From the NCBI RefSeq assembly GCF_002419815.1, contig NZ_DIGV01000019.1, positions 17,036 to 81,035 of the forward strand: DNA of 64,000 bases, read 5' to 3'. Numbering within the stretch: the stretch's first letter is position 1; every line of letters begins with the position of its first letter. Positions 42,034-50,831 of this stretch are shown piece by piece. The notes beneath the pieces were generated by a model. The model saw only the letters and a program-made list of their open reading frames with translations, ran no database searches and was not told where the DNA came from. The translations under genes were made by a program, and so were the position numbers. The stretch is from Brevundimonas sp. UBA5713 (lineage in GTDB: Bacteria > Pseudomonadota > Alphaproteobacteria > Caulobacterales > Caulobacteraceae).

Positions 42034-44988
42034 ATGAGACTGTCCAAATATCTGAGGTCCGGCACGATACTGGCGGGCGTCTCCACAATGGTGCTGGCAC
42101 CTGCGGCGTTGGCACAGGACGCTACCGGTCAGGAGGAGGTGGCTGCCGTTAGCGAGATCGTGGTGACCGGATCGCGTATCCGTCGCCCGAACATCGAAGC
42201 GGCCACGCCGGTAAACGTGGTGGATTCGCGCGAAATCGAGGCTCTGGGCACCACCAATCTGGCCGACGCCATGGCCCGTCAGCCGCAAGCGGGTCTGGGC
42301 AGCTCGGCATCCAGCACCACCAACTCCATTGCCGGTCAGGGCATGGCTACGGTCAACCTGCGCAACCTTGGCGCAGGGCGTACGCTGGTTCTGGTCAACG
42401 GTCGCCGTCACGTGCCCGGTTCGGCAGGCAGCAGTGCCGTTGATATCAACTCCATCTCCAAGACCGCGATTGCGCGCGTCGATACGGTGACCGGTGGGTC
42501 TTCGGCGGTTTACGGTGCCGACGCCGTGGCCGGTGTGGTGAACTTCATCACCAAACAGGACTTCGACGGCATCACCTTCCAGAGCCAGTACGGCTCGGCG
42601 GATGGCACGAACACCTATTTTGGTTCGGTCGCCATGGGCCGGAACTTCAACGAAGGTCGCACCAACGTCATGGGTGCGCTGACCTATGACAAGTCCGAGG
42701 GCTTGCTGCGTCACCAACGCGACTATGCGCTGAGCTCGCTGGCCGAAATCCCCAATCCGCTGAAGAAGAGCGCCGATGACGGCCTGCCGTCATTCATCGT
42801 GGCGCGCGATGTCTATACCAACACCCAGAACAACTTTTTCACCCCGGTAATCGTGACGCGCCTGGGCGACACGCCAGCCTTTTCGCTGACGTTCACGCCG
42901 GACGGCCAACTGACCACCTTCAACCGTGGCCAGATCGTTTATGACGGCCAAGGGCGCGCGCAGGCGGTGTCAATCGGTGGTGACGGCTTCCGCATCACGG
43001 ACGACATGCTGCGTACGCCGGTAGAGCGCTACGGGGCCGACATTCAGTTGCGTCACCGCTTTGACGCGTCGAACAGCTTCATCAACGATGTGAGCCTGTT
43101 CGCCGAAGGCAAATTCTTCCACATGGAAGCCAGCAGTCAGGCGCGTAACGGTACCTTTGCCGACACCACAGCAGGCCGCGCGACGGGTAATGCCTATCGC
43201 ATCTATACCGACAACGCCTTCCTGCCCGCGTCGCTGCAGCCGCATCTGGCCAGTGCGCCTATCGAAGCTACGACCGGTCGCCAGTATTTCGACATCAGCC
43301 GTATCGACACCGACTTCGGCATCCGCACCACCAACAGCAAGAACGACACCGTTCGTTTCGTGACCGGCGTGGACGGCTCCTTCACCAATGGCTGGCGTTT
43401 TGAAGCCTATGTGAACTATGGCGAGACGCAGTCGAAATTCATCAACTTCGACCGCCTGCAGGCCGAGTTCTACGACTCAATCGACGCTGTCTCGCTGAAC
43501 GGCCAGATTGTCTGCCGCAGCGAACTGGCGCGCGCTAATGGCTGTCAGCCGCTGAACCTGTTTGGCGCAGGCGTCGCCTCGCGTGAGGCGCTGGACTATT
43601 CCTACATCTACACCGTCCGCGAGGACGTGATGAAGCAGTGGAATGCCGTGGCCAGCGTGGATGGCGAACTGTTTACCTATCCGTCGCTGTTCAGCGGCAC
43701 GGCCTTGCCGGTGTCGTTCGCAGCGGGCGTCGAATGGCGCAAGGAATACAGCCGCATGGTGCCGGACGAGCGGTCGCAAAAGGGCCTGATCTTCCAGAAC
43801 ACCCAGGCGCGTACCGAAGGTGAGTACCAGTCGCGTGAAATCTTCGCCGAAGTCAGCGTGCCGCTGCTGGCCGACGTGCCGTTTGCCCAGTACGTCAACC
43901 TGAACGCGGCCTATCGCTATCAGGACTATTCGACCACTGGTGGTGACGGCAGCTTTGGTCTGGGTCTGGAGTGGGCTGTTGACCGCAACGTCCGCTTCCG
44001 TGGCAACTATGCCAAGGCGGTACGGGCACCGAACATCAGCGAACTGTTCAATGGTGGCAGCGAGGGCTACGCCCTGTTTGACGACCCCTGCGATGCCACG
44101 CGCCTGAACGGTGGCAACTATGCCGCCAACCGTCGCGCCAACTGTGCGGCATTGGGTCTGGACCCGAATTTCACCCAGTCGGGCGGCACCAAGCCGAGCG
44201 TCAGCAAGGGCAATGAAGACCTGTCGCCGGAAGAAGGTGAAACCCTGACGCTGGGCGTGGTCCTGACCCCGTCATTCGTGCCGGGTCTGGCCATCACGGT
44301 TGACCACTACCAGATCGATATCAGCGATGTGATCGCCTCGTTCGGGGCACGCACCATCATCAACAACTGCGTGGACAGCCCGACGTTGAACAACCCGTTC
44401 TGCGCCAATGTCTTCCGCAGCGCCGACGGCAATATCTCGCGCGTCATCAATCAGGTGATGAACGTGGCCGAGTACACCAACTCGGGTTGGGATGTGACGG
44501 CGTCCTATCGCACCAGTCTGGCGGATCTGGGTCTGCCGGACTATGGCTTGCTGTCGTTCAATGTGGCCGCAGGCTTCCTTGACGAGCTGACCTATGATCC
44601 GGTGCCGGGTGACGCCAGCGTGCGTGACGATCAGGCCGGCGAGACGCCCAATCCCAAGCGTCGCGTGAACACACGTATCACCTGGGATCATGGCCGCCTC
44701 AGCCTGTCCTACGCCAACCGCTATCTCAGCAGCGTGCTACGCTCCAATCAGGACGCGCCGGGCACCTATGAGGTGTGGAAGGCACCGTCGTGGGCCACTC
44801 ACGACATCCGCGTCGAGTACGATCTGGACCGGTACAAACTGTTTGCCGGTATCAACAACTTCACCGACGAAATCCCGCCGCAGACCCCGTTCACCTGGAC
44901 GGGAACCTCGCTCTACAACGGATTCAACGCCAGCCTGTATGACAATCTGGGCCGTTATATCTATGTGGGCGTGAACGCGACGTTCTAA
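42034..44988 (+). CDS. TonB-dependent outer-membrane receptor
   Basis: A 984-residue protein with signal peptide (GVSTMVLAPAALAQD), TonB-box-like SEIVVTGSRI, plug domain to about residue 170 (GAGRTLVLVNGRRH, SSAVYGADAVAGVVNF) and a 22-strand-type barrel ending YIYVGVNATF. It is of the large Oar/CirA-like class found in Caulobacterales and sphingomonads. Several cysteine pairs in the loops are unremarkable. Its neighbours, a secreted amidohydrolase and a DUF885 peptidase, suggest peptides or modified amino acids as substrate. Confidence 0.94.
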   Translation: MRLSKYLRSGTILAGVSTMVLAPAALAQDATGQEEVAAVSEIVVTGSRIRRPNIEAATPVNVVDSREIEALGTTNLADAMARQPQAGLGSSASSTTNSIAGQGMATVNLRNLGAGRTLVLVNGRRHVPGSAGSSAVDINSISKTAIARVDTVTGGSSAVYGADAVAGVVNFITKQDFDGITFQSQYGSADGTNTYFGSVAMGRNFNEGRTNVMGALTYDKSEGLLRHQRDYALSSLAEIPNPLKKSADDGLPSFIVARDVYTNTQNNFFTPVIVTRLGDTPAFSLTFTPDGQLTTFNRGQIVYDGQGRAQAVSIGGDGFRITDDMLRTPVERYGADIQLRHRFDASNSFINDVSLFAEGKFFHMEASSQARNGTFADTTAGRATGNAYRIYTDNAFLPASLQPHLASAPIEATTGRQYFDISRIDTDFGIRTTNSKNDTVRFVTGVDGSFTNGWRFEAYVNYGETQSKFINFDRLQAEFYDSIDAVSLNGQIVCRSELARANGCQPLNLFGAGVASREALDYSYIYTVREDVMKQWNAVASVDGELFTYPSLFSGTALPVSFAAGVEWRKEYSRMVPDERSQKGLIFQNTQARTEGEYQSREIFAEVSVPLLADVPFAQYVNLNAAYRYQDYSTTGGDGSFGLGLEWAVDRNVRFRGNYAKAVRAPNISELFNGGSEGYALFDDPCDATRLNGGNYAANRRANCAALGLDPNFTQSGGTKPSVSKGNEDLSPEEGETLTLGVVLTPSFVPGLAITVDHYQIDISDVIASFGARTIINNCVDSPTLNNPFCANVFRSADGNISRVINQVMNVAEYTNSGWDVTASYRTSLADLGLPDYGLLSFNVAAGFLDELTYDPVPGDASVRDDQAGETPNPKRRVNTRITWDHGRLSLSYANRYLSSVLRSNQDAPGTYEVWKAPSWATHDIRVEYDLDRYKLFAGINNFTDEIPPQTPFTWTGTSLYNGFNASLYDNLGRYIYVGVNATF

Positions 44989-44996
44989 GCTTGCCA

Positions 44997-45023
44997 AGGG
45001 TGCTGCTTTTCGGGCAGCACCCT
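44997..45023 (+). terminator. stem-loop after the TonB receptor gene
   Basis: A ten-base stem AGGGTGCTGC / GCAGCACCCT follows the stop codon closely. No T-run is present, so it could protect the mRNA end rather than terminate. Confidence 0.55.
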
Positions 45024-45084
45024 AAACTTCAGTTGGGTACGGGGGACCCTTCGGGGCCGTCGAAGGAAAAGGGGAGAGTTCCTG

Positions 45085-46857
45085 ATGAAAACCATAATCG
45101 CCAAAGGTGCGATCATAGCCGCCATGGGGGTTCTGGCAGGAACCACTCTGCTGACGGCACCGGCCATGGCATCGGCACCGCAGACTGTGACGGCCAGTGC
45201 AACTGAGCAGGCCTTCAAGGCACTGGCCGAAGAGGCATGGGCTTGGCGTCAGAAAGAGATGGCAGGTCGCGGTTCGCGCGCGGTCGATCTGCCCGACGTC
45301 AGCGCTGCCAACCAAGCACGCATTCTGGCCTACTGGCAGCAGGTCCAGCAGGGTCTGAATGCCATTTCGCCGGACCAGCTGTCGCGCTCGGCGCGTCTGG
45401 ACTATGCGGTCTTCAAGCACGAGGTCGACAACTATGTCGATGACGGCCGCCACCGTCTGTACGAAATGCCGTTCAACTCGGACTCGTCCTTCTGGTCGTC
45501 CATCGCCGGTTCGGCCAACCAGACCTACGCCTCGGTCGAGGAGTATGAGCGTTATCTGAACCGCCTGTCGCAGGTGCCGCGCTATTTCGGCCAGCAGATC
45601 GATAACATGCGTTCGGGTCTGGCCCGTGGCTTTACCCAGCCGCGTGAATCGCTGGTCGGTCGCGACGTGTCCATTCTGGCCGTGACCGAGGTGTCGGACC
45701 CGACCAAGAGCCTGTTCTACAAACCGTTCGAGACCATGCCGCGCACCATCTCGGCAGAGGATCAGGCCCGTCTGCGCGCCCGCGCGGTACAGGTGATCAG
45801 CGGCGATGTCGTTCCGGCGCACAAGACGCTGCTGGACTTCATCCGCAACGAATATGTTCCGGGTGCCCGTAACGAACTGGCCGCCAACCGCCTGCCGAAC
45901 GGCGAAGACTTCTATCAGACGCAAATCCGCCAATACACCAGCGTGAACCTGACGCCGGAGCAGATCCACGAGATCGGCCGCGCCGAGGTGGCCCGCATCC
46001 GCGCCGAGATGGAAGCGGTCATGCGCTCCACCGGCTTTACCGGTACCTTTGCCGAGTTCGTCCGCTTCCTGAAGACGGACCCGCAGTTCCACTATGACAA
46101 GCCCGAGCACCTGCTGTGGCACGGCGCATGGGTCATCAAAAAGGTGGACGGCAAGATGGGCGAATATTTCGGCCACAAGCCGCGCGATACCTTCAGCCTG
46201 ATCCCCGTGCCGGACAATATCGCGCCCTTCTATACGGCGGGTCGTGGCGGCAATGGCACCTGCCTGCTGAACACCTATGACCTGCCGTCGCGTCCGCGCT
46301 ACAATATTCCGGCCCTGACTGTGCACGAGTGCAACCCCGGTCACGCCTGGCAGGGCAATCTGCGCCGCGAGCACACCGACATCCCGCCCTATCGCGCGCA
46401 GGTCTATATCTCGGCCTTTGGTGAAGGCTGGGCGCTGTACACCGAAAAGCTGGCTGTGGAGATGGGCGTCTATGAAGATGCCTATGAGGACTTTGGCCGT
46501 CTGAACTACGAGATGTGGCGCGCTGCCCGTCTGGTGATCGACACCGGTGTCCACTCCAAGGGCTGGAGCCGTGCGCAGGCTATTGCCTTCCTGACGGACA
46601 ACACCGCCCTGTCGGACCACGAGATCGGCACCGAGATCGACCGCTATATCACCTGGCCGGGTCAGGCGCTGGCCTATAAGCTGGGCGAGATCGAGATCGT
46701 TCGCCTGCGCCGCAAGGCCGAGCAGGAACTGGGTGACAAGTTCGACATCCGCGCCTTCCACGATCACCTGATGGCGATCAGCGTGGCCACCATCCCGTCT
46801 ATGACGGCGGAGATGGATATTTGGATTGCCGATCAAAAGGCGGCTGCTGGCCGTTAA
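45085..46857 (+). CDS. secreted DUF885 family metallopeptidase
   Basis: A 590-residue exported protein (signal MKTIIAKGAIIAAMGVLAG, cleavage probably near PAMASA). The DUF885 active-site motif is TVHECNPGHAWQ, with H414, E415 and H420 as likely zinc ligands and catalytic residue, and the downstream ISAFGEGWALYTEKLA provides another glutamate. The family consists of zinc peptidases, mostly uncharacterised. GGGGAGAG precedes the ATG. Third member of the peptide-degradation-like island. Confidence 0.9.
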   Translation: MKTIIAKGAIIAAMGVLAGTTLLTAPAMASAPQTVTASATEQAFKALAEEAWAWRQKEMAGRGSRAVDLPDVSAANQARILAYWQQVQQGLNAISPDQLSRSARLDYAVFKHEVDNYVDDGRHRLYEMPFNSDSSFWSSIAGSANQTYASVEEYERYLNRLSQVPRYFGQQIDNMRSGLARGFTQPRESLVGRDVSILAVTEVSDPTKSLFYKPFETMPRTISAEDQARLRARAVQVISGDVVPAHKTLLDFIRNEYVPGARNELAANRLPNGEDFYQTQIRQYTSVNLTPEQIHEIGRAEVARIRAEMEAVMRSTGFTGTFAEFVRFLKTDPQFHYDKPEHLLWHGAWVIKKVDGKMGEYFGHKPRDTFSLIPVPDNIAPFYTAGRGGNGTCLLNTYDLPSRPRYNIPALTVHECNPGHAWQGNLRREHTDIPPYRAQVYISAFGEGWALYTEKLAVEMGVYEDAYEDFGRLNYEMWRAARLVIDTGVHSKGWSRAQAIAFLTDNTALSDHEIGTEIDRYITWPGQALAYKLGEIEIVRLRRKAEQELGDKFDIRAFHDHLMAISVATIPSMTAEMDIWIADQKAAAGR

Positions 46858-46863
46858 TTTTTC

Positions 46864-46902
46864 GGAATGGCGCACCGCTTACCGAATGTGGTGCGCCATT
46901 CC
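46864..46902. repeat. 13-bp perfect inverted repeat between the DUF885 and Lrp genes
   Basis: GGAATGGCGCACC pairs with GGTGCGCCATTCC across a 13-base loop. It stands directly after the peptidase stop and about 100 bases before the Lrp start. It may be a terminator without a T-run or a binding site for the Lrp protein. Confidence 0.6.
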
Positions 46903-47002
46903 CACACGGCCCAGCTGTTCCGATTCATTTGCAGAACAGCCATTGTCGGCACGGTCCCGCTCTGACAATAAACGTGAAGGTGCGTTTTGAGGGGGATCAA
47001 AA

Positions 47003-47476
47003 ATGAGTTCGCCAGAATACAAGCTCGACGAAGCGGATCGTCGTATCCTGCGTGTCCTCCAGCAAGACGGACGCATTACCAATCAGGACTTGGCCGCTGC
47101 CTGCAACATGTCGGCCTCTTCGTGCTTCGAGCGCGTCCGACGTCTGCGCGAGCGTGGCGTGATTATGGGCTATACGGCCCTGATTGATCCGAAATACGCC
47201 GAGCGCGAGCTGCTGATCTTTATCGAAGTCCTGCTGGACCGCACCACCTCGGACATTTTCGACCAGTTTGCAGCACGCATCCGTCGCTCTCCCGAGGTTC
47301 TGGAATGCCACATGGTGGCCGGCGGTTTCGACTATCTGGTCAAGGTGCGCATGAAGGACATGGCGGCCTATCGCGCCTTCTTGGCCGACACGCTGGTGGT
47401 CATGCCGGGGGTGCGCGAAACCCGCACCTATGCGGTGATGGAAGAGGTGAAGGACACCTCGGTCCTGCCGCTGTAA
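47003..47476 (+). CDS. Lrp/AsnC family transcriptional regulator
   Basis: A 157-residue regulator with an N-terminal HTH (DEADRRILRVLQQDGRI, SASSCFERVRRLRERGVI) and a RAM/ACT-like effector domain (VAGGFDYLVKVRMKDMAAY, PGVRETRTYAVME). Such proteins bind amino acids and control their transport or breakdown. Lying behind the amidohydrolase, receptor and peptidase genes, it probably regulates them. A terminator follows. Confidence 0.94.
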   Translation: MSSPEYKLDEADRRILRVLQQDGRITNQDLAAACNMSASSCFERVRRLRERGVIMGYTALIDPKYAERELLIFIEVLLDRTTSDIFDQFAARIRRSPEVLECHMVAGGFDYLVKVRMKDMAAYRAFLADTLVVMPGVRETRTYAVMEEVKDTSVLPL

Positions 47477-47483
47477 TGACTTC

Positions 47484-47511
47484 AAAAGGCTCGCTGCGGC
47501 GGGCCTTTTTT
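47484..47511 (+). terminator. terminator after the Lrp gene
   Basis: AAAAGGC and GCCTTTT flank a GC-rich loop and a T-run follows. It sits just after the stop and before the opposing YdcH-like gene. Confidence 0.8.
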
Positions 47512-47514
47512 GTA

Positions 47515-47739
47515 TCAGGCGATGATGTCGGGCAGGATCTGGTCGCGGATTTTGACGATCTCTTCCTTGAGCAGCAGCTTCTTGCGTTTCAGGCGGGCAA
47601 TCATCAGTTGGTCGGGCGACGGCATCAGGGCCAGCGCCTCGATGGAAGCGTCCAGATCGGCATGCTCCTGCTGAAGGACAGCCAGCTTTTCGTGAAGCTC
47701 TTTGTCTTCTTCGCTCAGAATTGGATCGTGATCGTTCAT
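47515..47739 (-). CDS. YdcH/DUF465 family small protein
   Basis: A 74-residue, highly charged helical protein: EEDKELHEKLAVLQQEH, then MIARLKRKKLLLKEEIVKI and a final VRDQILPDI-like tail. These features match the DUF465 family, whose role is unknown. The ATG at 47739 is preceded by a GGGGACC; an earlier GTG is possible. A second, shorter relative is encoded at 48986. Confidence 0.85.
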   Translation of the reverse strand: MNDHDPILSEEDKELHEKLAVLQQEHADLDASIEALALMPSPDQLMIARLKRKKLLLKEEIVKIRDQILPDIIA

Positions 47740-47781
47740 AGACGGGTCCCCACGCGACAACGGCTTATAACCGACGCCGGA

Positions 47782-48258
47782 TCAGGCTGAAAGGCGTTCT
47801 GCCAGTGTCTTGAGGGCAGGGCGGGGGATGATGCGGGCCCACAGACGGGCCGCGTCGGCCATGCCGTCCAGAGCAGGGCGCACCTTGCCCGATGGCGGCG
47901 GGGCGAGGTCCTGAAGCTGGTTCAGCAGGTGGCGCTCGGCGAGCAGTTCAACAGCCTTGATCTGCTCGCGCACAGCGAGGCGAGCATCGGTGTCCAGATC
48001 AGGCACAGGGGCCTTCAGAGTGCGGCGCACGGCCCGTAGAGGCGCGACGGTGGTTGTCTCCCACGCGCGGGCGGTGTCGGCGGCGGCTTCCAGCGTGTCT
48101 TCGTCCGGCAGGCGACCGGTATCGGCGCACCAGGCGCCCCATAAAAGCAGGCAGACGTTTTGCTCGAAATAGTCCTGAAGCTGCAAGCAGGCCTCGGACA
48201 CACCCTCGCGCTTATAAGCGGTTAATGCCCAGTCCCACAGACCGTCGCTGTTGTTCAT
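47782..48258 (-). CDS. TIGR02444 family protein
   Basis: A 158-residue protein with WDWALTAYKREGVSEACLQLQD and LLLWGAWCAD, the pattern of the TIGR02444 family of unknown function. Mostly helical and soluble. Its ATG overlaps the ubiX stop by ATGA, so translation is coupled to ubiX. In other genomes this family is also found beside unrelated housekeeping genes; a role in ubiquinone synthesis is not shown. Confidence 0.8.
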   Translation of the reverse strand: MNNSDGLWDWALTAYKREGVSEACLQLQDYFEQNVCLLLWGAWCADTGRLPDEDTLEAAADTARAWETTTVAPLRAVRRTLKAPVPDLDTDARLAVREQIKAVELLAERHLLNQLQDLAPPPSGKVRPALDGMADAARLWARIIPRPALKTLAERLSA

Positions 48259-48857
48259 GCCTCGGTCCCTTGCAGGCCGTTCCAGCGGCGCACGGCGGCC
48301 CAATCCAGACCGAACAGGTCCAGCGCGCGTCCGACCGACTGGTCGATGATCTGATCCACGCTCTCGGGGCGGGCGTACATGGCGGGCAGGGGCGGGGCAA
48401 TGATCGCGCCCATTTCAGCCAGCGCCGTCATTGTGCGCAGATGGCCGAGGTGTAGCGGCGTCTCGCGCACCATCAGCACCAGTGTGCGGCGCTCTTTCAG
48501 CACCACATCCGCCGCGCGCGTCAGCAGGGTAGAGGTTACGCCCGTGGCGATCTCGCTCATGGTGCGGACCGAACAGGGGGCGATGATCATGCCCATGGTG
48601 CGGAAAGAGCCGGAGGCAATAGTCGCCCCGACATCATTGATGCGATGCACCACATCGGCACGCCCCGTGACATCGTCCGGCGTCAGATCAGTTTCTTGTG
48701 AAAGGGTCAGCAGGGCCGCGCGTGAAATCACAAGGTGGCTTTCAACGCCCAACTCTTTGAGCGCATCCAGCACACGGACCCCGTAAGCCACGCCGGATGC
48801 TCCGGAAATTCCCACAACCAGTCGGCGGGGCGTCGAGGATAGGGGCGCGTCAGTCAC
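48255..48857 (-). CDS. ubiX: flavin prenyltransferase UbiX
   Basis: A 200-residue enzyme that prenylates FMN to give the cofactor of the UbiD decarboxylase, for ubiquinone synthesis. It has GISGASGVAYGVRVLDAL, the central IIAPCSVRTMSEIATGVT and LVLMVRETPLHLGHLRTM. The GTG at 48857 begins VTDAPLSSTPRRLVVGISG and matches family length; the frame runs further upstream without similarity. First gene of a pair with the TIGR02444 protein. Confidence 0.95.
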   Translation of the reverse strand: MTDAPLSSTPRRLVVGISGASGVAYGVRVLDALKELGVESHLVISRAALLTLSQETDLTPDDVTGRADVVHRINDVGATIASGSFRTMGMIIAPCSVRTMSEIATGVTSTLLTRAADVVLKERRTLVLMVRETPLHLGHLRTMTALAEMGAIIAPPLPAMYARPESVDQIIDQSVGRALDLFGLDWAAVRRWNGLQGTEA

Positions 48858-48985
48858 TGTTTCAAACCGTGTGAAGCCGGGGGGCGAAGGGCGGAAGCGG
48901 GGCAGGAAGTCACCGGAATGTGATTCCACACCGGCGGCATCCTCGTCCTCACTGTAGTGATCCCTTAGACATGGAGGCGCAAGCC

Positions 48986-49159
48986 ATGACCATTGAGGCG
49001 CGTATTCGCGAGTTGGGAAGTAAGCATCGGAGTCTGGACGACCATATCCAGCGAGAAATGCGTAGGCCAACAGCCGACCCGACCCAACTCAGGGCTCTGA
49101 AGCAGCAAAAGCTCAAGCTCAAAGAGCAGATTTCCGCTCTCGAATCCCCTCCTCACTAA
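48986..49159 (+). CDS. short YdcH/DUF465-like protein
   Basis: A 57-residue helical protein, IEARIRELGSKHRSLDDHI then LRALKQQKLKLKEQISALE, similar in layout to DUF465. The ATG at 48986 has GGAGG eight bases upstream, within a longer open frame. It is divergent from ubiX and ends at a strong terminator. Confidence 0.82.
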   Translation: MTIEARIRELGSKHRSLDDHIQREMRRPTADPTQLRALKQQKLKLKEQISALESPPH

Positions 49160-49170
49160 GGCGAAGGAAA

Positions 49171-49199
49171 AAGGCCCCGAAGCATCGCTTCGGGGCCTT
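49171..49199. terminator. convergent terminator between the YdcH-like gene and trcR
   Basis: A perfect 13-base stem AAGGCCCCGAAGC / GCTTCGGGGCCTT with an ATC loop, A-run upstream and short T-run downstream. Confidence 0.88.
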
Positions 49200-49222
49200 G
49201 TTTCATCAGCGGGCTGCGCGGA

Positions 49223-49894
49223 TCAGTCGCGCGAGCCGAACACCGATTCCGCCGTCGGTTCGCCATCGGCAAAGCGATCGGTTTCTTCTTCTTCAAACGA
49301 AGGGGCCGGGGCCTCTTCGGCAGCCGGTTCGATCGGCTGGAGCACGCCGTTCTTGGCGTCTTCCTTGGCCTTTTTGTCAGCGGCCTTGCGGATCACTTCG
49401 TCCAGTTGCAGCTGACCAACGAGGCCCAGCGTCACCGGATCGACAGGTTTGATGTTGGCGCTGTTCCAGTGGGTGCGGTTACGCACCGACTCGATGGTGG
49501 CCTTGGTGGTGCCCAGCAGTTTGGCGATCTGGGCGTCCGGCACTTCCGGATGGTTGCGGACGAACCACATGATGGCATCCGGACGGTCCTGACGGCGCGA
49601 CACCGGCGTGTATTTCGGAGCCTTCTTGGCCGGCTTCAGCAGCTCGGCGTGACGGCTGACGACAGCCTTCATGCGATAGTTGCTGTCGTTCTGGGCCTTT
49701 TCCAGCTCTTCGCGGGTCAGCTGACCGTTGACGATCGGATCGGCACCACGGATGTCGCGGGCCACGTCGCCGTCGGCGATGCCGCGCACTTCCAGCGGGT
49801 GCAGGCCGCAAAAATCGGCAATCTGCTCGAACGTCAGCGAGGTGTTTTCTACCAGCCAGACCGCAGTGGCCTTAGGCATCAAAATCTCGGTCAT
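49223..49894 (-). CDS. trcR: DUF1013 cell-cycle transcriptional regulator TrcR
   Basis: A 223-residue protein starting MTEILMPKATAVWLVENTSLTFEQIADFC. The N-terminal helix-turn-helix-like part (FCGLHPLEVRGIADGDVA) and a second one (VPDAQIAKLLGTTKATIESVRN, about residues 118-139) match DUF1013. The family is named TrcR in Caulobacterales and Rhizobiales and linked to cell-cycle genes. The C-terminal 45 residues are acidic and disordered. A GC-rich hairpin lies in its 5' leader. Confidence 0.88.
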   Translation of the reverse strand: MTEILMPKATAVWLVENTSLTFEQIADFCGLHPLEVRGIADGDVARDIRGADPIVNGQLTREELEKAQNDSNYRMKAVVSRHAELLKPAKKAPKYTPVSRRQDRPDAIMWFVRNHPEVPDAQIAKLLGTTKATIESVRNRTHWNSANIKPVDPVTLGLVGQLQLDEVIRKAADKKAKEDAKNGVLQPIEPAAEEAPAPSFEEEETDRFADGEPTAESVFGSRD

Positions 49895-49945
49895 GGGCGT
49901 AAATCCCGGCGTTTGCGGGCCCGTTTCCGGGCGTTGGATACGACG

Positions 49946-49969
49946 GCGCCCGACCTTTCGGCCGGGCGC
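49946..49969 (-). promoter_or_regulatory. hairpin in the trcR leader
   Basis: The arms GCGCCCG and CGGGCGC pair across ACCTTTCGGC, with further GG/CC pairing in the loop. It lies 52 bases before the trcR start on the minus strand. It may be a leader structure or a terminator of upstream transcription. Confidence 0.4.
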
Positions 49970-50105
49970 GATGACTAAACTATAGGCCTATTTCGAGGAA
50001 AAGAAAACGAAGACTGCGTTCTTCATACAGGCAACGTTCACATAGTTTGGGTCATTACCCCTTCAACGCTGACTTTTCGCAGCATCTATGAGGGAGGTCA
50101 CTCCG

Positions 50106-50771
50106 ATGAAAAATCTTATCCTTGCCGTTTCCGGTGTGGCCATCGTGGCAGGTGCTTCGGCATTCTATGCCAACCCGGCTGAGGCCCAGCAACGTGGTCC
50201 GCGTGGCAGCTATGCCCAGACCTGCCCTGATACGGAAGTTCGCTCGGGCCGCCTTTATGCCCGCTGTTATGACACGCGTGGCCAACTGCGGGGGTCTTCG
50301 ATCGAGGTGAACCGCTGTAATGGCCACGATATCAACAACAGCAATGGCCTGTTGATGTGCGGCAATAACCGTGGCCGCATGGAAAATCTGACCAACAACG
50401 ACCGTCCGAATAACGATCGTCCGAACAACGGGCGGCCGGGTTGGGACAATGGCCCGAACCGTCCGGGGCAAGGCCACCACGGTCCGAACCGCCCCGGTTG
50501 GGACAATGGTCGTGGCGCTGCCATCACTGTGTATCGTGACGCCCAGTACCGCGGCACGTCGCGCACCTTTGACGGGTCGATCCGCAATCTGCGTGAGTAC
50601 GGTCTGAACGATGCCATCAGCTCGATCCGCCTGTCGCGCGGCACGTGGGAAATCTGCGAGCACGCCGACTTCCGTGGCCGCTGCGAGACCGTCCGTGGTG
50701 ACGTCCGCGACCTGACGCGTATGAACTTCAACGACAAGGTGTCGTCGCTGCGTCCGGTGGGCCGTCGCTAG
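50106..50771 (+). CDS. secreted CVNH and beta/gamma-crystallin domain protein
   Basis: A 221-residue exported protein from ATG 50106 (GGGAGG upstream). The signal peptide ends near residue 27 (NPAEAQQ). Residues about 34-86 form a cyanovirin-N homology domain (GSYAQTCPDTEV, ARCYDTRGQL, NRCNGHDINNSNG). A Pro/Asn/Gly linker with repeats of NNDRP, NRPG and PGWDN follows to about residue 137. The last 80 residues form a beta/gamma-crystallin domain (ITVYRDAQYRGTSRTFDG, DAISSIRLSRG). Carbohydrate binding by CVNH and calcium binding by crystallin motifs are known of the families; the role here is unknown. Confidence 0.85.
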   Translation: MKNLILAVSGVAIVAGASAFYANPAEAQQRGPRGSYAQTCPDTEVRSGRLYARCYDTRGQLRGSSIEVNRCNGHDINNSNGLLMCGNNRGRMENLTNNDRPNNDRPNNGRPGWDNGPNRPGQGHHGPNRPGWDNGRGAAITVYRDAQYRGTSRTFDGSIRNLREYGLNDAISSIRLSRGTWEICEHADFRGRCETVRGDVRDLTRMNFNDKVSSLRPVGRR

Positions 50772-50792
50772 GCCCGCGTTAATGGCACACTG

Positions 50793-50828
50793 AAAGGGCG
50801 GAAGGCCAAAAGGTCTTCCGCCCTTTTT
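50793..50828. terminator. convergent terminator after the CVNH protein gene
   Basis: The stem AAAGGGCGGAAG / CTTCCGCCCTTT is followed by TT on the plus strand and serves the opposing oxidoreductase gene too. Confidence 0.88.
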
Positions 50829-50831
50829 GTA

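Noticed and set aside
50055..50663. A 202-codon minus-strand frame with repeated Val/Arg/Thr patterns
   Set aside because: The repeats are the complement of the NDRP/NRPG linker of the CVNH protein; the plus frame has a signal peptide and conserved domains.
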